Positions 34,399 through 43,470 are shown, counted from the first letter of the stretch. The stretch: 64,000 bases of DNA from Peptoniphilaceae bacterium (GCA_028726605.1 JAQYPV010000013.1:1-64000); one strand, 5' to 3'. Notes: a model not told the origin generated them from the sequence alone. Program-made: numbers and translations.

Positions 34399-34427
34399 AG
34401 TATACGCAAAAGGGCGCAAGCCGTCTA
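34399..34427 (-). promoter_or_regulatory. promoter of the purine permease gene
   Basis: On the minus strand TAGACG (34422-34427), a 17-base spacer and TATACT (34399-34404). The -35 lies inside the terminator hairpin of the upstream rsmE gene. Confidence 0.55.
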
Positions 34428-34446
34428 TCGGCCTGCGCCCTTTTTT
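34408..34446. terminator. terminator after rsmE
   Basis: GGGCGCAGGCC pairs with GGCTTGCGCCC on the minus strand (one G-U wobble), followed by four T; the plus direction has six T but an A-C mismatch. It follows rsmE by about 48 bases. Confidence 0.75.
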
Positions 34447-34493
34447 CCCATTTCATCCGATGATGCTTGCGCCTTTATCATCAAAGCAGGTGA

Positions 34494-35270
34494 TCATCTT
34501 TCGCCCATCCACTGCGCGACCGTGCCCACAGCGAACACAGCAGCGGTTTCGGCGCGCAAGATGCGAGATCCTAAGCTGGCGAAAGCGACCCCGGCCTCCT
34601 GCATCGCCTGAAATTCGCCTTCGGTGAAACCGCCCTCCGGGCCGACGAAGAGGATGACAGGCCGCGTCTGATCCAAGCCCTCCAGGACTTCCCGCAGACG
34701 CGACGTCCCCTCATGACGCTCCGCGAGCACGATCCGCTGAACGTCACCTTGGAGCACATCGCGCTTCAGATCACCACACGACGCAGGACACTCCACAACG
34801 CTCGACTGTAGCATGTCTTCGAGACGCCGCGGTCTCTCCAGTATCGGGATGCGATGCCGTTCGCTCTGCTCGGCGGCTTCGCGCAAAATGCGTTCATCGC
34901 GCACGATGCGGTGGGGCGTCGCCGGCGGCTCGTTGACGCGCGTCGTCTCCAAAGGCACGATGGCAGTGACGCCGAGTTCGCACGTCTTTTGGAGCGCCCA
35001 CTCCCACTTGTCGCGTTTGATGCGCGCCAAGGCCAGGATCAGCGGCGCCTGAACCTCCCGCGTCTCATCGAGTTCCGGACCGACCACGGCCTCCACGAAC
35101 TTGCCGCGCAGGTGAACCGTGCACAAAAACGCCGTGCCTTCAGCATCGACGAGGCGGATGCTCTCCCCGCCCCGATAGCGCAACACTCTCGTGAGCTGCC
35201 GGGCGACGACATCGGAAAGAGGCACCGTCTGATCTTCGTTTAATGAAATGTCGAGAAAGAACTGCTGCAT
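34494..35270 (-). CDS. rsmE: 16S rRNA (uracil1498-N3)-methyltransferase
   Basis: 258 residues. Methylates U1498 of 16S rRNA using S-adenosylmethionine. An N-terminal PUA-like domain is followed by the SPOUT fold with VILFVGPEGGFTEGE (about 205-219) and LGSRILRAETAA (about 233-244), both diagnostic for RsmE. In many Firmicutes rsmE follows prmA-dnaJ; here it lies 7 kb away from prmA. Confidence 0.95.
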   Translation of the reverse strand: MQQFFLDISLNEDQTVPLSDVVARQLTRVLRYRGGESIRLVDAEGTAFLCTVHLRGKFVEAVVGPELDETREVQAPLILALARIKRDKWEWALQKTCELGVTAIVPLETTRVNEPPATPHRIVRDERILREAAEQSERHRIPILERPRRLEDMLQSSVVECPASCGDLKRDVLQGDVQRIVLAERHEGTSRLREVLEGLDQTRPVILFVGPEGGFTEGEFQAMQEAGVAFASLGSRILRAETAAVFAVGTVAQWMGER

Positions 35271-35360
35271 GAAGTCTCCTCATCGTCTCGTCACGTTTCT
35301 TCGCAAGCGTGTGTTATCGCGATCCTCCCGCGACGCTCTGTCACCTGCCGTCTTTTCTCA

Positions 35361-35744
35361 TCACTCCTGTGCTGAGGCGTCTGGGATGACGGCCGCTTTC
35401 ACGCGATCGTAAGTCTCCTGAGAGATGGCATGCTCAATGCGGCAGGCGTCGTTCTCGGCATTCTCTTCGGAAATGCCCAGAGACAAAAACCACCTTTTGA
35501 TCGTCTGGTGGCGGTCGTCAATCTCTCGCCCGATGGCCTCCCCCGACGGCGTCAACTTCAAGATCCCGTCGTGCTGCATGATGACGTGACCCTCTTTTTC
35601 CAGCTTCTTGATGGCATTGGACACGGAAGCGCGGCTCAGAGAAAGGTGATGCGCCAGATCGATGGAGCGGACTTCGCCCTGCGTGCGGTGCAACACGACG
35701 ATTGCTTCCAGATAGTTTTCTTCTGCATCGTGAATATTGTGCAT
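35361..35744 (-). CDS. DtxR/IdeR/MntR-family metal-dependent regulator
   Basis: 127 residues. A winged helix (about 8-65) is followed by the metal-binding dimerisation domain. The ligand-containing stretch NDACRIEHAIS (about 98-108) has Cys-Glu-His as in the iron regulators DtxR/IdeR (CRWEHVMS), whereas MntR has Glu in place of that Cys. The N-terminal ENYLE lacks the Asp of MntR. There is no SH3-like third domain. It probably senses Fe(II) or Mn(II); which metal cannot be decided. The ATG follows AAGGAGG. No metal transporter is adjacent. Confidence 0.88.
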   Translation of the reverse strand: MHNIHDAEENYLEAIVVLHRTQGEVRSIDLAHHLSLSRASVSNAIKKLEKEGHVIMQHDGILKLTPSGEAIGREIDDRHQTIKRWFLSLGISEENAENDACRIEHAISQETYDRVKAAVIPDASAQE

Positions 35745-35913
35745 GAAGTACCTCCTTGGTCAAAGGCAGTTTCGGCCCTCAGGCCGTTCTGTATATTATA
35801 CCCGCTCTGGCCGGTTTGTGCCCCCTTCGGAATTGCCTCCGTCGCATTGGCGATGCTGAGCGTCGGCGTTTTCCCAAAGTCGAGTCAATTTTAAGGTCGA
35901 TTCAGCCGAATTG

Positions 35914-35940
35914 TTATCACTCTATGTATACGAGTGCTAA
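35914..35940 (+). promoter_or_regulatory. CIRCE element (HrcA operator) upstream of hsp20
   Basis: TTATCACTC, nine bases, GAGTGCTAA: 17 of 18 arm positions match the CIRCE consensus TTAGCACTC-N9-GAGTGCTAA. It lies six bases ahead of the -35. The regulator HrcA is encoded at 46-47 kb. Confidence 0.92.
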
Positions 35941-35946
35941 AATCTC

Positions 35947-35974
35947 TTGACATATAAGTCAGAGATGGTATAAT
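35947..35974 (+). promoter_or_regulatory. hsp20 promoter
   Basis: Consensus TTGACA (35947-35952), a 16-base spacer and consensus TATAAT (35969-35974). Confidence 0.92.
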
Positions 35975-36029
35975 ACTATTGCGAGGTGAGAAAACCTCAA
36001 GCCAATATCACAAACGAAGGGAGAACAAT

Positions 36030-36455
36030 ATGAAATTAGTTCCTTATACAGAAAGCCCGCTCTACCGCAACATGCACTTGATGAATGACTTGATGGACGA
36101 GATGATGGGAATGCGCTCAAGCAACACGGTGTCCTTCCGCCTCGACTTGGAAAAAGCCGACGACCGCTACATCGTCACGGCGGAACTGCCGGGACTTAAG
36201 AAAGAGGACATCAATTTGGATGTCGAGGACGGCGTGATGACCATCGGCGTGCACAAAGTCGAAGAGAGAGAAGAAAAACAGGAAGAGAAGCACTACCTGC
36301 ATCGCGAGCGTCGTGAGATCAATGCGGAACGTCAAATCGACGTCGGCGCCGTCGACGAGGAAAACATCAAGGCAACGCTCGAAGACGGCGTGCTGCGCGT
36401 CGAGCTGCCGTTCGTCAACGAAGTGGAAAAGAAGAAGGCCATCTCCATCGACTGA
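36030..36455 (+). CDS. small heat shock protein (Hsp20/alpha-crystallin)
   Basis: 141 residues. An ATP-independent chaperone that holds unfolding proteins until DnaK can refold them. The alpha-crystallin domain spans about residues 35-125 (AELPGLKKEDINLDVEDGVMTI to EDGVLRVELPF), with a short N-terminal arm (LMDEMMG) and an Ile-Ser-Ile-Asp tail. The ATG at 36030 follows GAAGGGAG. It is driven by a consensus promoter under a CIRCE operator, so it belongs to the HrcA regulon like the dnaK operon in this window. Confidence 0.96.
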   Translation: MKLVPYTESPLYRNMHLMNDLMDEMMGMRSSNTVSFRLDLEKADDRYIVTAELPGLKKEDINLDVEDGVMTIGVHKVEEREEKQEEKHYLHRERREINAERQIDVGAVDEENIKATLEDGVLRVELPFVNEVEKKKAISID

Positions 36456-36814
36456 GTCCAGCGTCCACAGCGCGACCCTCGTGGTGTCTCGGACCTCGTA
36501 TTCACCGGGTCCGAGACCTGACGTGGGCCTTAAGCCTCAAACGATCATCTAAAAAACGGAAAAGCGAAGCTGAATGGCTAACGAAATGCGTCGGCCGTCC
36601 GGCTTTTTTTGTTAGAGAATGGCGAGTATTTTACGATGTCGAACGAGTATCAGCGCCTTTTAGCGCCACATGCATCCCCTGCGTAATAACATTGCTCCTC
36701 GTCTTTCAAAGCAATAAGAATTTTCGTCAAGATAAATGGTTTTATTCTTTAGTTTGTATAACCGTTCTCGCTAATAGTGTACCATCAATCATCCCAGATT
36801 TATACGATCATGAT
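36456..36814. other. intergenic region with hairpin, otherwise empty
   Basis: A perfect 10-bp hairpin GTCTCGGACC/GGTCCGAGAC (36486-36517) follows hsp20 but has no T-run; a T-run occurs at about 36603-36609 after a GC-rich stretch. The rest, AT-rich to 36814, shows no gene or recognisable site. Confidence 0.4.
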
Positions 36815-38296
36815 CTAAATCACCACTCGCCGCGTGACACCCCATGCCGCTTCTTCCTCGTCGTCGTGCGTGACCACCACGAGGGCACCGAAGCGCTGGG
36901 CGGCGTCGGATGCCACGCGGATGACTCCGGCGCGACGCTCCGCGTCGAGGCCCTCCGTCGGTTCATCCAAGAGCAGCACATCGCCCTCAAAGAGCAACGC
37001 CCGAAGGAGCGCCACGCGACGCTTCATGCCACCGGAACACGCTTGGACCATCAAGTCTCCATCGTCCTCCATGCCCACGGCCGAGAGTCCCCGATCGATG
37101 GCGCCGTCGCTCGCCCCGATGAGCCTCAGATTATCGCGCACGCTCAGGGTTTCGACGAGGCGTTCTTCCTGAAAGACCATCGACAGGCGAAGCGCGGAGG
37201 ACGCGATGCGACGCCCGCGTGTGGGCGGAACGAGGCCGGCCAGCACGCGAAGGAGCGTCGTCTTCCCTTCTCCTGACGGCCCGCGCAGCGCGAGGCGTTC
37301 CGCGCCGAGGACAAGCGACAGATCTGAAAGCACCGTTCGATTCCCATAGGTGACGCTCACGCCGTCGAGCGTCACATACGGCGACTTCACGGTGTCAAGA
37401 GAAGCCGTCGCAGAAACTCGAGCCACCGGCTTAAGAATGGCCCTCTCGTGTGCATCCGACGCGAAAGACGCGCCCTCCGTCTCCAAGGGCGAATCCACCG
37501 CCTCACGTTGGCCGCGCGCCATTCGCTTCACCGGTTCCCTCACAGCCACCTTCTGTGGCCCCGGCCGCTGCGCCCGCCGGACGACGCTCAGGACGAACAG
37601 GCGCAACAGTCGCCCGCTGAGCGCGCTCAACGCTACCAACCACAACGTCCACGCAAAGACGGCCGGCATGTCCAGCACGATTTTGGCGTCGTACAGCGCC
37701 CCGCCGATGGAGAGTGCCGTGGGCGCGATGACTTCAGCGGCGATGCCGGCTTTCCACGCCAGCCCGTAAGCGTTCACGAGCGTCGCGTCGAGCGTTTCGG
37801 TCATCTGAGGCAGCAAAACGTGACGCAGATACCGCGAGGCAGGAAGGCGGAAGACCTGCGCCATCTCATCCAGTTGGCGGCTGCGCGCCCTTCCGGCCGA
37901 GAGCGTGTTCTGATACGCAAGCGGAAGCACGATGACGAAGATGACGACGGCAGAAAGCCCATTTGCCGGAACGAAAAACAGAGTCAACAGGACGAAAGAG
38001 GCCACCGGGATGGCCCGCAGGAGGTGCATCAGAGGCGCTAAAAAAGTCGCAAATCGCGCGTGAAAACAGGCGCACACTCCGAGCCCAACGCCCAGCGCGT
38101 ACGCCGGCGCAAAGCCCCCGACGATGCGCAACAGCGAAAACCCCGAGCGCACAAAAAACTGGGAATCCGTCAGCGCATCGAAAAAAGCCCGCGCCACATC
38201 CCAGGGCGCGGGGAAAAAGAGCGGCCGGCCAAAGAGCACAGCGGCGCCGCTCCAAATCAGAATCCAAAGGGCGATGGACGTCTTCTTGCCCATCAC
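36815..38296 (-). CDS. fused ABC permease-ATPase, probably thiamine-precursor (ThiX-ThiZ type) importer
   Basis: 493 residues joining two subunits that are normally separate. Residues 1-240 are an SsuC/TauC/ThiX-like permease with an EAA loop (EMAQVFRLPASRYLRHVLLP, 144-163). A linker of about 60 residues follows. Residues 305-493 are an ATPase with Walker A GPSGEGKTT (339-347), signature CSGGM (420-424, usually LSGG), Walker B LLLDEP (441-446) and switch His477. The frame is uninterrupted, so the fusion is genuine. The ATG overlaps the stop of the binding-protein gene. ThiT two genes upstream suggests a pyrimidine or thiamine substrate; nitrate/taurine-type substrates cannot be excluded. Confidence 0.88.
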   Translation of the reverse strand: MMGKKTSIALWILIWSGAAVLFGRPLFFPAPWDVARAFFDALTDSQFFVRSGFSLLRIVGGFAPAYALGVGLGVCACFHARFATFLAPLMHLLRAIPVASFVLLTLFFVPANGLSAVVIFVIVLPLAYQNTLSAGRARSRQLDEMAQVFRLPASRYLRHVLLPQMTETLDATLVNAYGLAWKAGIAAEVIAPTALSIGGALYDAKIVLDMPAVFAWTLWLVALSALSGRLLRLFVLSVVRRAQRPGPQKVAVREPVKRMARGQREAVDSPLETEGASFASDAHERAILKPVARVSATASLDTVKSPYVTLDGVSVTYGNRTVLSDLSLVLGAERLALRGPSGEGKTTLLRVLAGLVPPTRGRRIASSALRLSMVFQEERLVETLSVRDNLRLIGASDGAIDRGLSAVGMEDDGDLMVQACSGGMKRRVALLRALLFEGDVLLLDEPTEGLDAERRAGVIRVASDAAQRFGALVVVTHDDEEEAAWGVTRRVVI

Positions 38297-39387
38297 TTCA
38301 TATCCGGTACGTAGTAGAAATCGTCAGCGGGCAAGGCGCCGCCCACAGCCTTGACGTCTTGCTCAAAGAGCACAGTGAGGTACCCCGAAAGCATCTCGCG
38401 CATGTCCTCTCCCTCGACATCGACCAAGTTGGCCCGAGGAATGGCCTTCTCAGCCACTGCCTGCGGCACGATACCGAGCTCGCCAATCCACTGAGACGCC
38501 GCTTTCGGATCGGCGTTGACCGCCTCAACCGAAGCTTTCGCCTGCGCGAGGAAGGCGTCCACGTCCGCTTTGCGTGACGCGACGACCTCTTTGCGCGCCA
38601 CCAATACGCCCATCACGAGGGCCGAATCGCCGGCACTCTCCGTCTCATTCCAGATCTTCGTGAGGTCGATGAGCGACGTCGCGTCCGGTAACTTCGTCTG
38701 TGCCGTCGTCACGAAGGGCTCGGGCAGCAGCCCCACGAGCGACGGATCCTCGCTCATGGCGGCGACCACTTCCGCGTGCTCGCTCTTCCATTCTACCGTC
38801 ACGTCATCGTCCGTCAGTCCGTTTTCAAACAACAAGTAGCGCAGGACGTATTCCGGCGCCGCGCCCTTTCCCGCCGCCACAATCGTGCGGCCTTTGAGCG
38901 CCGAAAGATCCGGAAGATCCTCCCGACCCACCAGATACAGCACGCCCAACGTGTTGACGTTCAGCACCTGTACCTGGCCCTCCGTCTTGTTGTACAACAC
39001 CGCCGCCACATTGGACGGCACCGCCGCGATGTCGACCGCGCCCTTCACGATCTGCGGCACGATCTGATCCGGCGCGCCCAGGATGGACGTCTCGTACTGA
39101 CCCGAAGTCTCGTTGTCCTTGAACAACTTCGCCAGCCCCATCGACGTCGGCCCCTTGAGCGCCGCCACCTTGAGCGGCTGTTGCGCCGTCGTGGACACCG
39201 CCTCGCTCTGCGACACTTGAGAGGTCTCCGCCTGCACACTCGTCTCCACACTCTCCGCCGGAGCGGACGTTTCGCCCTGAGTCTCCCCCTCGCTCGGCGT
39301 CGGCGCGGCCGGCCCACACGCCGCCAACACCAAGACCAACGTCAGAAACAATGCGCTCAACCAATTTTTGTGATTCAAAACCATCAT
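38293..39387 (-). CDS. ABC transporter substrate-binding lipoprotein (NMT1/ThiY-like)
   Basis: 364 residues. A lipoprotein signal with lipobox LAAC (Cys24) is followed by a Ser/Thr/Glu-rich tether (25-70) and an NMT1/TauA/ThiY-type binding domain (LKVAALKGPTSMGLAKL... GAVDIAAVPSNVAA). It should deliver substrate to the fused permease-ATPase, whose gene overlaps by four bases. ThiY-type members bind formylaminopyrimidine; other members bind taurine or nitrate. The start codon ATG-ATG follows TAGGAAG. Confidence 0.88.
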   Translation of the reverse strand: MMVLNHKNWLSALFLTLVLVLAACGPAAPTPSEGETQGETSAPAESVETSVQAETSQVSQSEAVSTTAQQPLKVAALKGPTSMGLAKLFKDNETSGQYETSILGAPDQIVPQIVKGAVDIAAVPSNVAAVLYNKTEGQVQVLNVNTLGVLYLVGREDLPDLSALKGRTIVAAGKGAAPEYVLRYLLFENGLTDDDVTVEWKSEHAEVVAAMSEDPSLVGLLPEPFVTTAQTKLPDATSLIDLTKIWNETESAGDSALVMGVLVARKEVVASRKADVDAFLAQAKASVEAVNADPKAASQWIGELGIVPQAVAEKAIPRANLVDVEGEDMREMLSGYLTVLFEQDVKAVGGALPADDFYYVPDMK

Positions 39388-39430
39388 TCGCTTCCTATGA
39401 TTCTATTTTTCGTATTTGTAATACCATTCA

Positions 39431-40057
39431 TTACGCGTTGCCGCGGCGGTTGAGAAAACGGCCCAACGGACGCCACACCAAGGCGATCACCACGAGGCAG
39501 ATCACGAGATCCGGCACGAGGTAGCCGGCGTTATACGTGACACTGTACACGAAGCCGCCGGAGAGGTTAGCCCAGCTCAAGGCCTCAGTGAGCGACGCCC
39601 CGGGCTGTGTGAAGTCGACAGACGAGAAGAAGATGCAACCTGAGATGACGTGCATCACAAAGCGCATGAAGACGGCCAGCACGATGCCCGGCAAATGGCG
39701 GATGAAGGGATTCTCATGCGAGATGAGCACCAACCCCGCAAGTCCCAACATCGCATAGGCCAGAGGATAGTCCAAAATGACCTGAATGGGGTGATAGACA
39801 AAAGGATCCAAAATGAAATCCAACAATCCGTAGACTGCACCCACGATCATGCCGCGGCCGACGCCCCAACGAATGGCAAAGAACAAAATGGGCGCCATGG
39901 ACGCCAACGTCACGCTCCCGCCAAACGGCGCTTCGAAGAGTTTCACAAAGCTCAATACCTTCGCCAGTGCCAACATCACGCCCGCCTCAGCGAGCATCCG
40001 TCCCGAGAATCCCTTTTGGTCCGCCACCCTCAAACTCTGCGCTTCACGATTTGCCAT
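39431..40057 (-). CDS. thiT: thiamine transporter substrate-specificity component (ECF type)
   Basis: 208 residues with six membrane helices. ThiT (YuaJ) family words GGSVTLASMAPILFFAIRWG and VYGLLDFILDPFVYHPIQ (about 48-100) are present; these contain residues that bind thiamine. It needs the shared energising module EcfAA'T, which is not in this window. The ATG at 40057 follows AGAAGG and lies just after the mtaB stop. No TPP riboswitch was found before it, unlike many thiT genes, so it probably relies on transcription from upstream. Confidence 0.9.
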   Translation of the reverse strand: MANREAQSLRVADQKGFSGRMLAEAGVMLALAKVLSFVKLFEAPFGGSVTLASMAPILFFAIRWGVGRGMIVGAVYGLLDFILDPFVYHPIQVILDYPLAYAMLGLAGLVLISHENPFIRHLPGIVLAVFMRFVMHVISGCIFFSSVDFTQPGASLTEALSWANLSGGFVYSVTYNAGYLVPDLVICLVVIALVWRPLGRFLNRRGNA

Positions 40058-40086
40058 TTTAGCCTTCTCATTCCTTTCCTGGGCTC

Positions 40087-41403
40087 TCAAAGCTGAGTCG
40101 CTTCGAGAATTTCTCCTTTCAAAACATCTCCTTCACGTGCAACGATGCACACCCACTGTACCGTGTTGACCAGCGACACATCGCCCGGCACGGCCACACG
40201 CAAGTAATTGCGCGTATAGCCCTCGCGACGCTCTTCCTCCCCGCCTTCGATGAGCACTTCTTCCACCTGTCCCACCGCGCGGTCCATAAAGCCGTAGCGC
40301 AACGCCTCTTCCACTTCCGCAAGGCGACGCGCCCTTTCCTTTTTTACCCACGGATCGACTTGGCCCTCAAAAAGCGCGGCCGGCGTGCCCTCGCGCGGCG
40401 AAAACGGAAAGATGTGCATGCGCGAAAAGCCGATCTCCTGGCAAAAGTCCATCGTGTCGCGAAAATCGGCCTCCGTCTCTTCCGGAAAGCCCACAATGAC
40501 ATCCGTCGTCAGCCCCGCTTCGGGGAAGACCCGGCGAATCTCGGCCACCTTCTCTCGATAGAGTTCCGTCGTATACGCGCGATTCATCTTCTCCAGAATG
40601 CGGTCAGAGCCGCTTTGAAGCGAGAGGTGAAAATGGGGACAAAACGCCGGGATCGCCCGAAGCCGCTCCAGGCGCTCCGGAGTCACCCAGCGCGGCTCCA
40701 TGCTGGACAACCGGATGCGCTCCACGCCAGCCACGCGCCCAACAGCCTCGATGACGTCCAACAGATCGTGGCGGCGGGACGCGTCTCGCTCCTCCTTGCC
40801 GTAGCTTGCCACGTGAATCCCCGTCAAGACCAGCTCTTTAAAGCCATTCTGCACGAGGCGTTCGGCTTCGCGCACGATGTCGTCCAGCGGACGCGAGGCG
40901 ATGTGTCCCCTCGCATACGGGATGATGCAGTAGGTGCAGTAGCGGTCGCACCCCTCCTGAATTTTGATGGCCGCCCGCGTCGTCTCAAGTCCACCCGAAA
41001 TCTCTAGCGCGTCGAAGGCGCGGTCTTGGTCGAGATCGGTGAGGAGCACTTGCCGCTCTCCCGTCTGTTGAAATGCCTCCACGAGTTCCGGCAACTTCGC
41101 GCGCCCCTTGGTGCCCATCAAGACGTCAACTTCGTCCAGCGCCTCCACGGCCTCAGGAGCCACCTGCGAATAGCAGCCGACCACGGCCACCACGGCATCG
41201 GGATTCTCCCGCTTCATGCGGCGAATCTGCTGGCGACTCTTGCGGTCGGACACGTGCGTGACCGTGCAAGTGTTGATGACGTAGAGGTCCGCCGGTTCAC
41301 CTGCCGCCTCGCGGTAACCGTGTTGTCGCAAGAGCGCCTCCATGGCCTCACTTTCGTATTGATTGACCTTGCAGCCCAGCGTGTGAAATTCATAGGTGGG
41401 CAT
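40087..41403 (-). CDS. mtaB: tRNA (N6-threonylcarbamoyladenosine37-C2)-methylthiotransferase
   Basis: 438 residues. Converts t6A37 to ms2t6A37 in ANN-decoding tRNAs. Three domains: UPF0004 with cluster cysteines Cys11, Cys46 and Cys77; radical SAM with CDRYCTYC (Cys152, Cys156, Cys159); and a C-terminal TRAM domain. It starts 14 bases inside the end of prmA. The order dnaJ-prmA-mtaB is common in Firmicutes (yqeT-yqeV region). Confidence 0.95.
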   Translation of the reverse strand: MPTYEFHTLGCKVNQYESEAMEALLRQHGYREAAGEPADLYVINTCTVTHVSDRKSRQQIRRMKRENPDAVVAVVGCYSQVAPEAVEALDEVDVLMGTKGRAKLPELVEAFQQTGERQVLLTDLDQDRAFDALEISGGLETTRAAIKIQEGCDRYCTYCIIPYARGHIASRPLDDIVREAERLVQNGFKELVLTGIHVASYGKEERDASRRHDLLDVIEAVGRVAGVERIRLSSMEPRWVTPERLERLRAIPAFCPHFHLSLQSGSDRILEKMNRAYTTELYREKVAEIRRVFPEAGLTTDVIVGFPEETEADFRDTMDFCQEIGFSRMHIFPFSPREGTPAALFEGQVDPWVKKERARRLAEVEEALRYGFMDRAVGQVEEVLIEGGEEERREGYTRNYLRVAVPGDVSLVNTVQWVCIVAREGDVLKGEILEATQL

Positions 41404-42349
41404 GGTCAGACCTTTCCGCTTCTACGACCGCCCACTCGCCTTGCCGATGAACGTCGAGGACTGCGTACCCTTGACGCTCCAGCGCCTCTCGCACCGCCGG
41501 CACGTGCTCGTGGAGGAGTCCGGAGAAGATCAGGTGTGCCGCAGCCGCCAAGTGCTCTCCCATCGTCGGAATGAGGCGCAAGATGAGCGGTGCGAGCAAG
41601 TTCGCCGTCATGACGTCGAACACGCCGTCTACCTCATCCATGAGATCGCTCTCCCGTCCCTCGATCGTCACGTGATTGAGCGCGGCGTTGTGCTCCAGCG
41701 CTCGGATGGCATCCCGGTCGATGTCCGTCGCCAACACGCGCGCCATCCCGCGACGCTTCATGAAAATGGCGAGAATCCCTGACCCCGTGCCGAGGTCGAG
41801 GCCGCGTTTTCCGGTGAGGTCTAAGCGCTCCAGTGCTTCCAGACAGAGGGCGGTCGTCTCGTGGCTTCCGGTGCCGAAGGCCATGCCAGGATCGATGAAG
41901 AGCGCCTCGCGCGACGGAGCTGTGGGCGCCATCCACGCCGGCACGACTTCGATGGTCTGGCCGATGGGAAGCGGCTGGTAGTATTGCTTCCACGAGTCAC
42001 CCCAGTGGGCGTTGTCCACCTGCTGCTCCTGGAGCACGCGAATGTCCATGGAGGCGAGCGTCTCGGAAAGTGCTCTGCGCTCCGCCTCTCCCTCCGGAGT
42101 CGCCGGAAAGTAGACGTGCTGCAGTTGCTCGCTCGCATCAAGTGGCGCCGAAGCGGACTTCGCTAGCTGCGCTTCCAGCGCCTCGTGATCCGCCAGCTCC
42201 CACTCCGGATGGTGCGCTTCGTAGGCGTCGATCAGGCTGTGATCCACCACTTCGGCGCCCAGCATCCCGCTGTCCACGAGCACGGCGTCCACCGCATCCT
42301 CGCGGTCCCGCGCATAGGCGATCGTCAATTGTAAGAAGTCCGTTTCCAT
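41390..42349 (-). CDS. prmA: ribosomal protein L11 methyltransferase
   Basis: 319 residues. Methylates L11 with S-adenosylmethionine. The SAM-binding LDLGTGSGILAIF (about 206-218), FIDPGMAFGTGSHETT (about 172-187) and the NLLAPL segment are diagnostic. The start codon overlaps the dnaJ stop by one base (TGATG). Confidence 0.96.
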   Translation of the reverse strand: METDFLQLTIAYARDREDAVDAVLVDSGMLGAEVVDHSLIDAYEAHHPEWELADHEALEAQLAKSASAPLDASEQLQHVYFPATPEGEAERRALSETLASMDIRVLQEQQVDNAHWGDSWKQYYQPLPIGQTIEVVPAWMAPTAPSREALFIDPGMAFGTGSHETTALCLEALERLDLTGKRGLDLGTGSGILAIFMKRRGMARVLATDIDRDAIRALEHNAALNHVTIEGRESDLMDEVDGVFDVMTANLLAPLILRLIPTMGEHLAAAAHLIFSGLLHEHVPAVREALERQGYAVLDVHRQGEWAVVEAERSDHAHL

Positions 42350-43470
42350 CAGTCAAACAGATCCTTAACTTTGTCCCAGAAGTTCTTCTCCGGCACGTCC
42401 ACGTGGTCGTTCATCGTGGCCGCATAGGCGCGCAGCGCGTCCGTCTGCTCCTTCGTCAACTCGCGCGGCACCTGCACGCGGACGCGGAATTTGAGGTCGC
42501 CTGGTTTTTTCGAGCGTACGTCGGGCACGCCCTTTCCCTCAAGCGTGAACTCCGTATCCGTCTGCGTCCCCGCCGGGATGCGGAACTTCTCTCGACCTTC
42601 CATGGTGGGCACGTCGATCTCGTCGCCCAACGTCGCCTGTACGAAGGAGAGCGGCAGGTCCAAATAGAGGTCGTTTCCGTGGCGGTCAAAGAGTTCCGAT
42701 GGCTTCACGCGCACGATGACGTAGACATCGCCCGCCGCGCCGCCGTTCTCGCCGCCGTGACCTTGGCCGCGCATGGGTAATATGTTCCCGTCGGCGACGC
42801 CGGCCGGAATCTGCACGGTCAGACCCACGGTCTCGCTCTCGCGCCCCTTGCCGTCGCAGTGCGGGCAGACTTCCTCGATGACTTCTCCCGTACCTGCGCA
42901 CGTGTTGCACGTGGTCTGCTGAATCATCCGTCCAAAGGGCGAATGCACTTCGTGGTTGATGACGCCCGAGCCATGGCAAGTGGGACAGGTCTTTTTGGCC
43001 GTCCCGTCTTTGGCCCCCGTGCCGTGACAGTGACTGCACTCATGGTCGCGCTTCACAGTGATGGTTTTGGACACGCCCTCGTAGGCCTCTTTAAACGTGA
43101 GCGTCACTTCTTTGCGAATATCGGCGCCCCGACGCGCCCGCGAGACATTGTGCGATGCGCGGCCGCCGCCGAATAGATCGGAAAAGAGATCGCCGAAGAT
43201 GTCGTTCATATCGAAGCCGAAACCGCCAAAGCCGCCGCCCATGCCGCCCTGTTCAAACGCGGCCGCTCCGTAGGTGTCGTAGAGCCGGCGCTTCTCCGGA
43301 TCTTGCAGAATGTCGTAGGCCTCAGACAATTCGTTGAATTTCTTTGCCGCTTCCTCATCGCCCGGGTTCAAATCCGGATGATACTTTTTGGCCTTGCGGC
43401 GGTAGGCCTTCTTGATGTCGCTCAGCTCCGCCTCTTTTTCCACGCCGAGCACTTGATACGGATCCTTCAA
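42349..43470 (-). CDS. dnaJ: chaperone DnaJ (Hsp40)
   Basis: 373 residues. Co-chaperone that loads substrate on DnaK and triggers its ATPase. J-domain with HPD at 31-33, Gly/Phe-rich region (about 75-100), four CxxCxGxG zinc motifs (about 146-220) and the C-terminal substrate domains are all present. The ATG follows AGGAGCGG. A hairpin between dnaK and dnaJ may reduce read-through. Confidence 0.98.
   Translation of the reverse strand: MKDPYQVLGVEKEAELSDIKKAYRRKAKKYHPDLNPGDEEAAKKFNELSEAYDILQDPEKRRLYDTYGAAAFEQGGMGGGFGGFGFDMNDIFGDLFSDLFGGGRASHNVSRARRGADIRKEVTLTFKEAYEGVSKTITVKRDHECSHCHGTGAKDGTAKKTCPTCHGSGVINHEVHSPFGRMIQQTTCNTCAGTGEVIEEVCPHCDGKGRESETVGLTVQIPAGVADGNILPMRGQGHGGENGGAAGDVYVIVRVKPSELFDRHGNDLYLDLPLSFVQATLGDEIDVPTMEGREKFRIPAGTQTDTEFTLEGKGVPDVRSKKPGDLKFRVRVQVPRELTKEQTDALRAYAATMNDHVDVPEKNFWDKVKDLFD

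Noticed and set aside
34361-34400. Purine riboswitch before the NCS2 permease
   Set aside because: The leader is only about 40 bases between the -10 and the start codon, too short for the purine aptamer.
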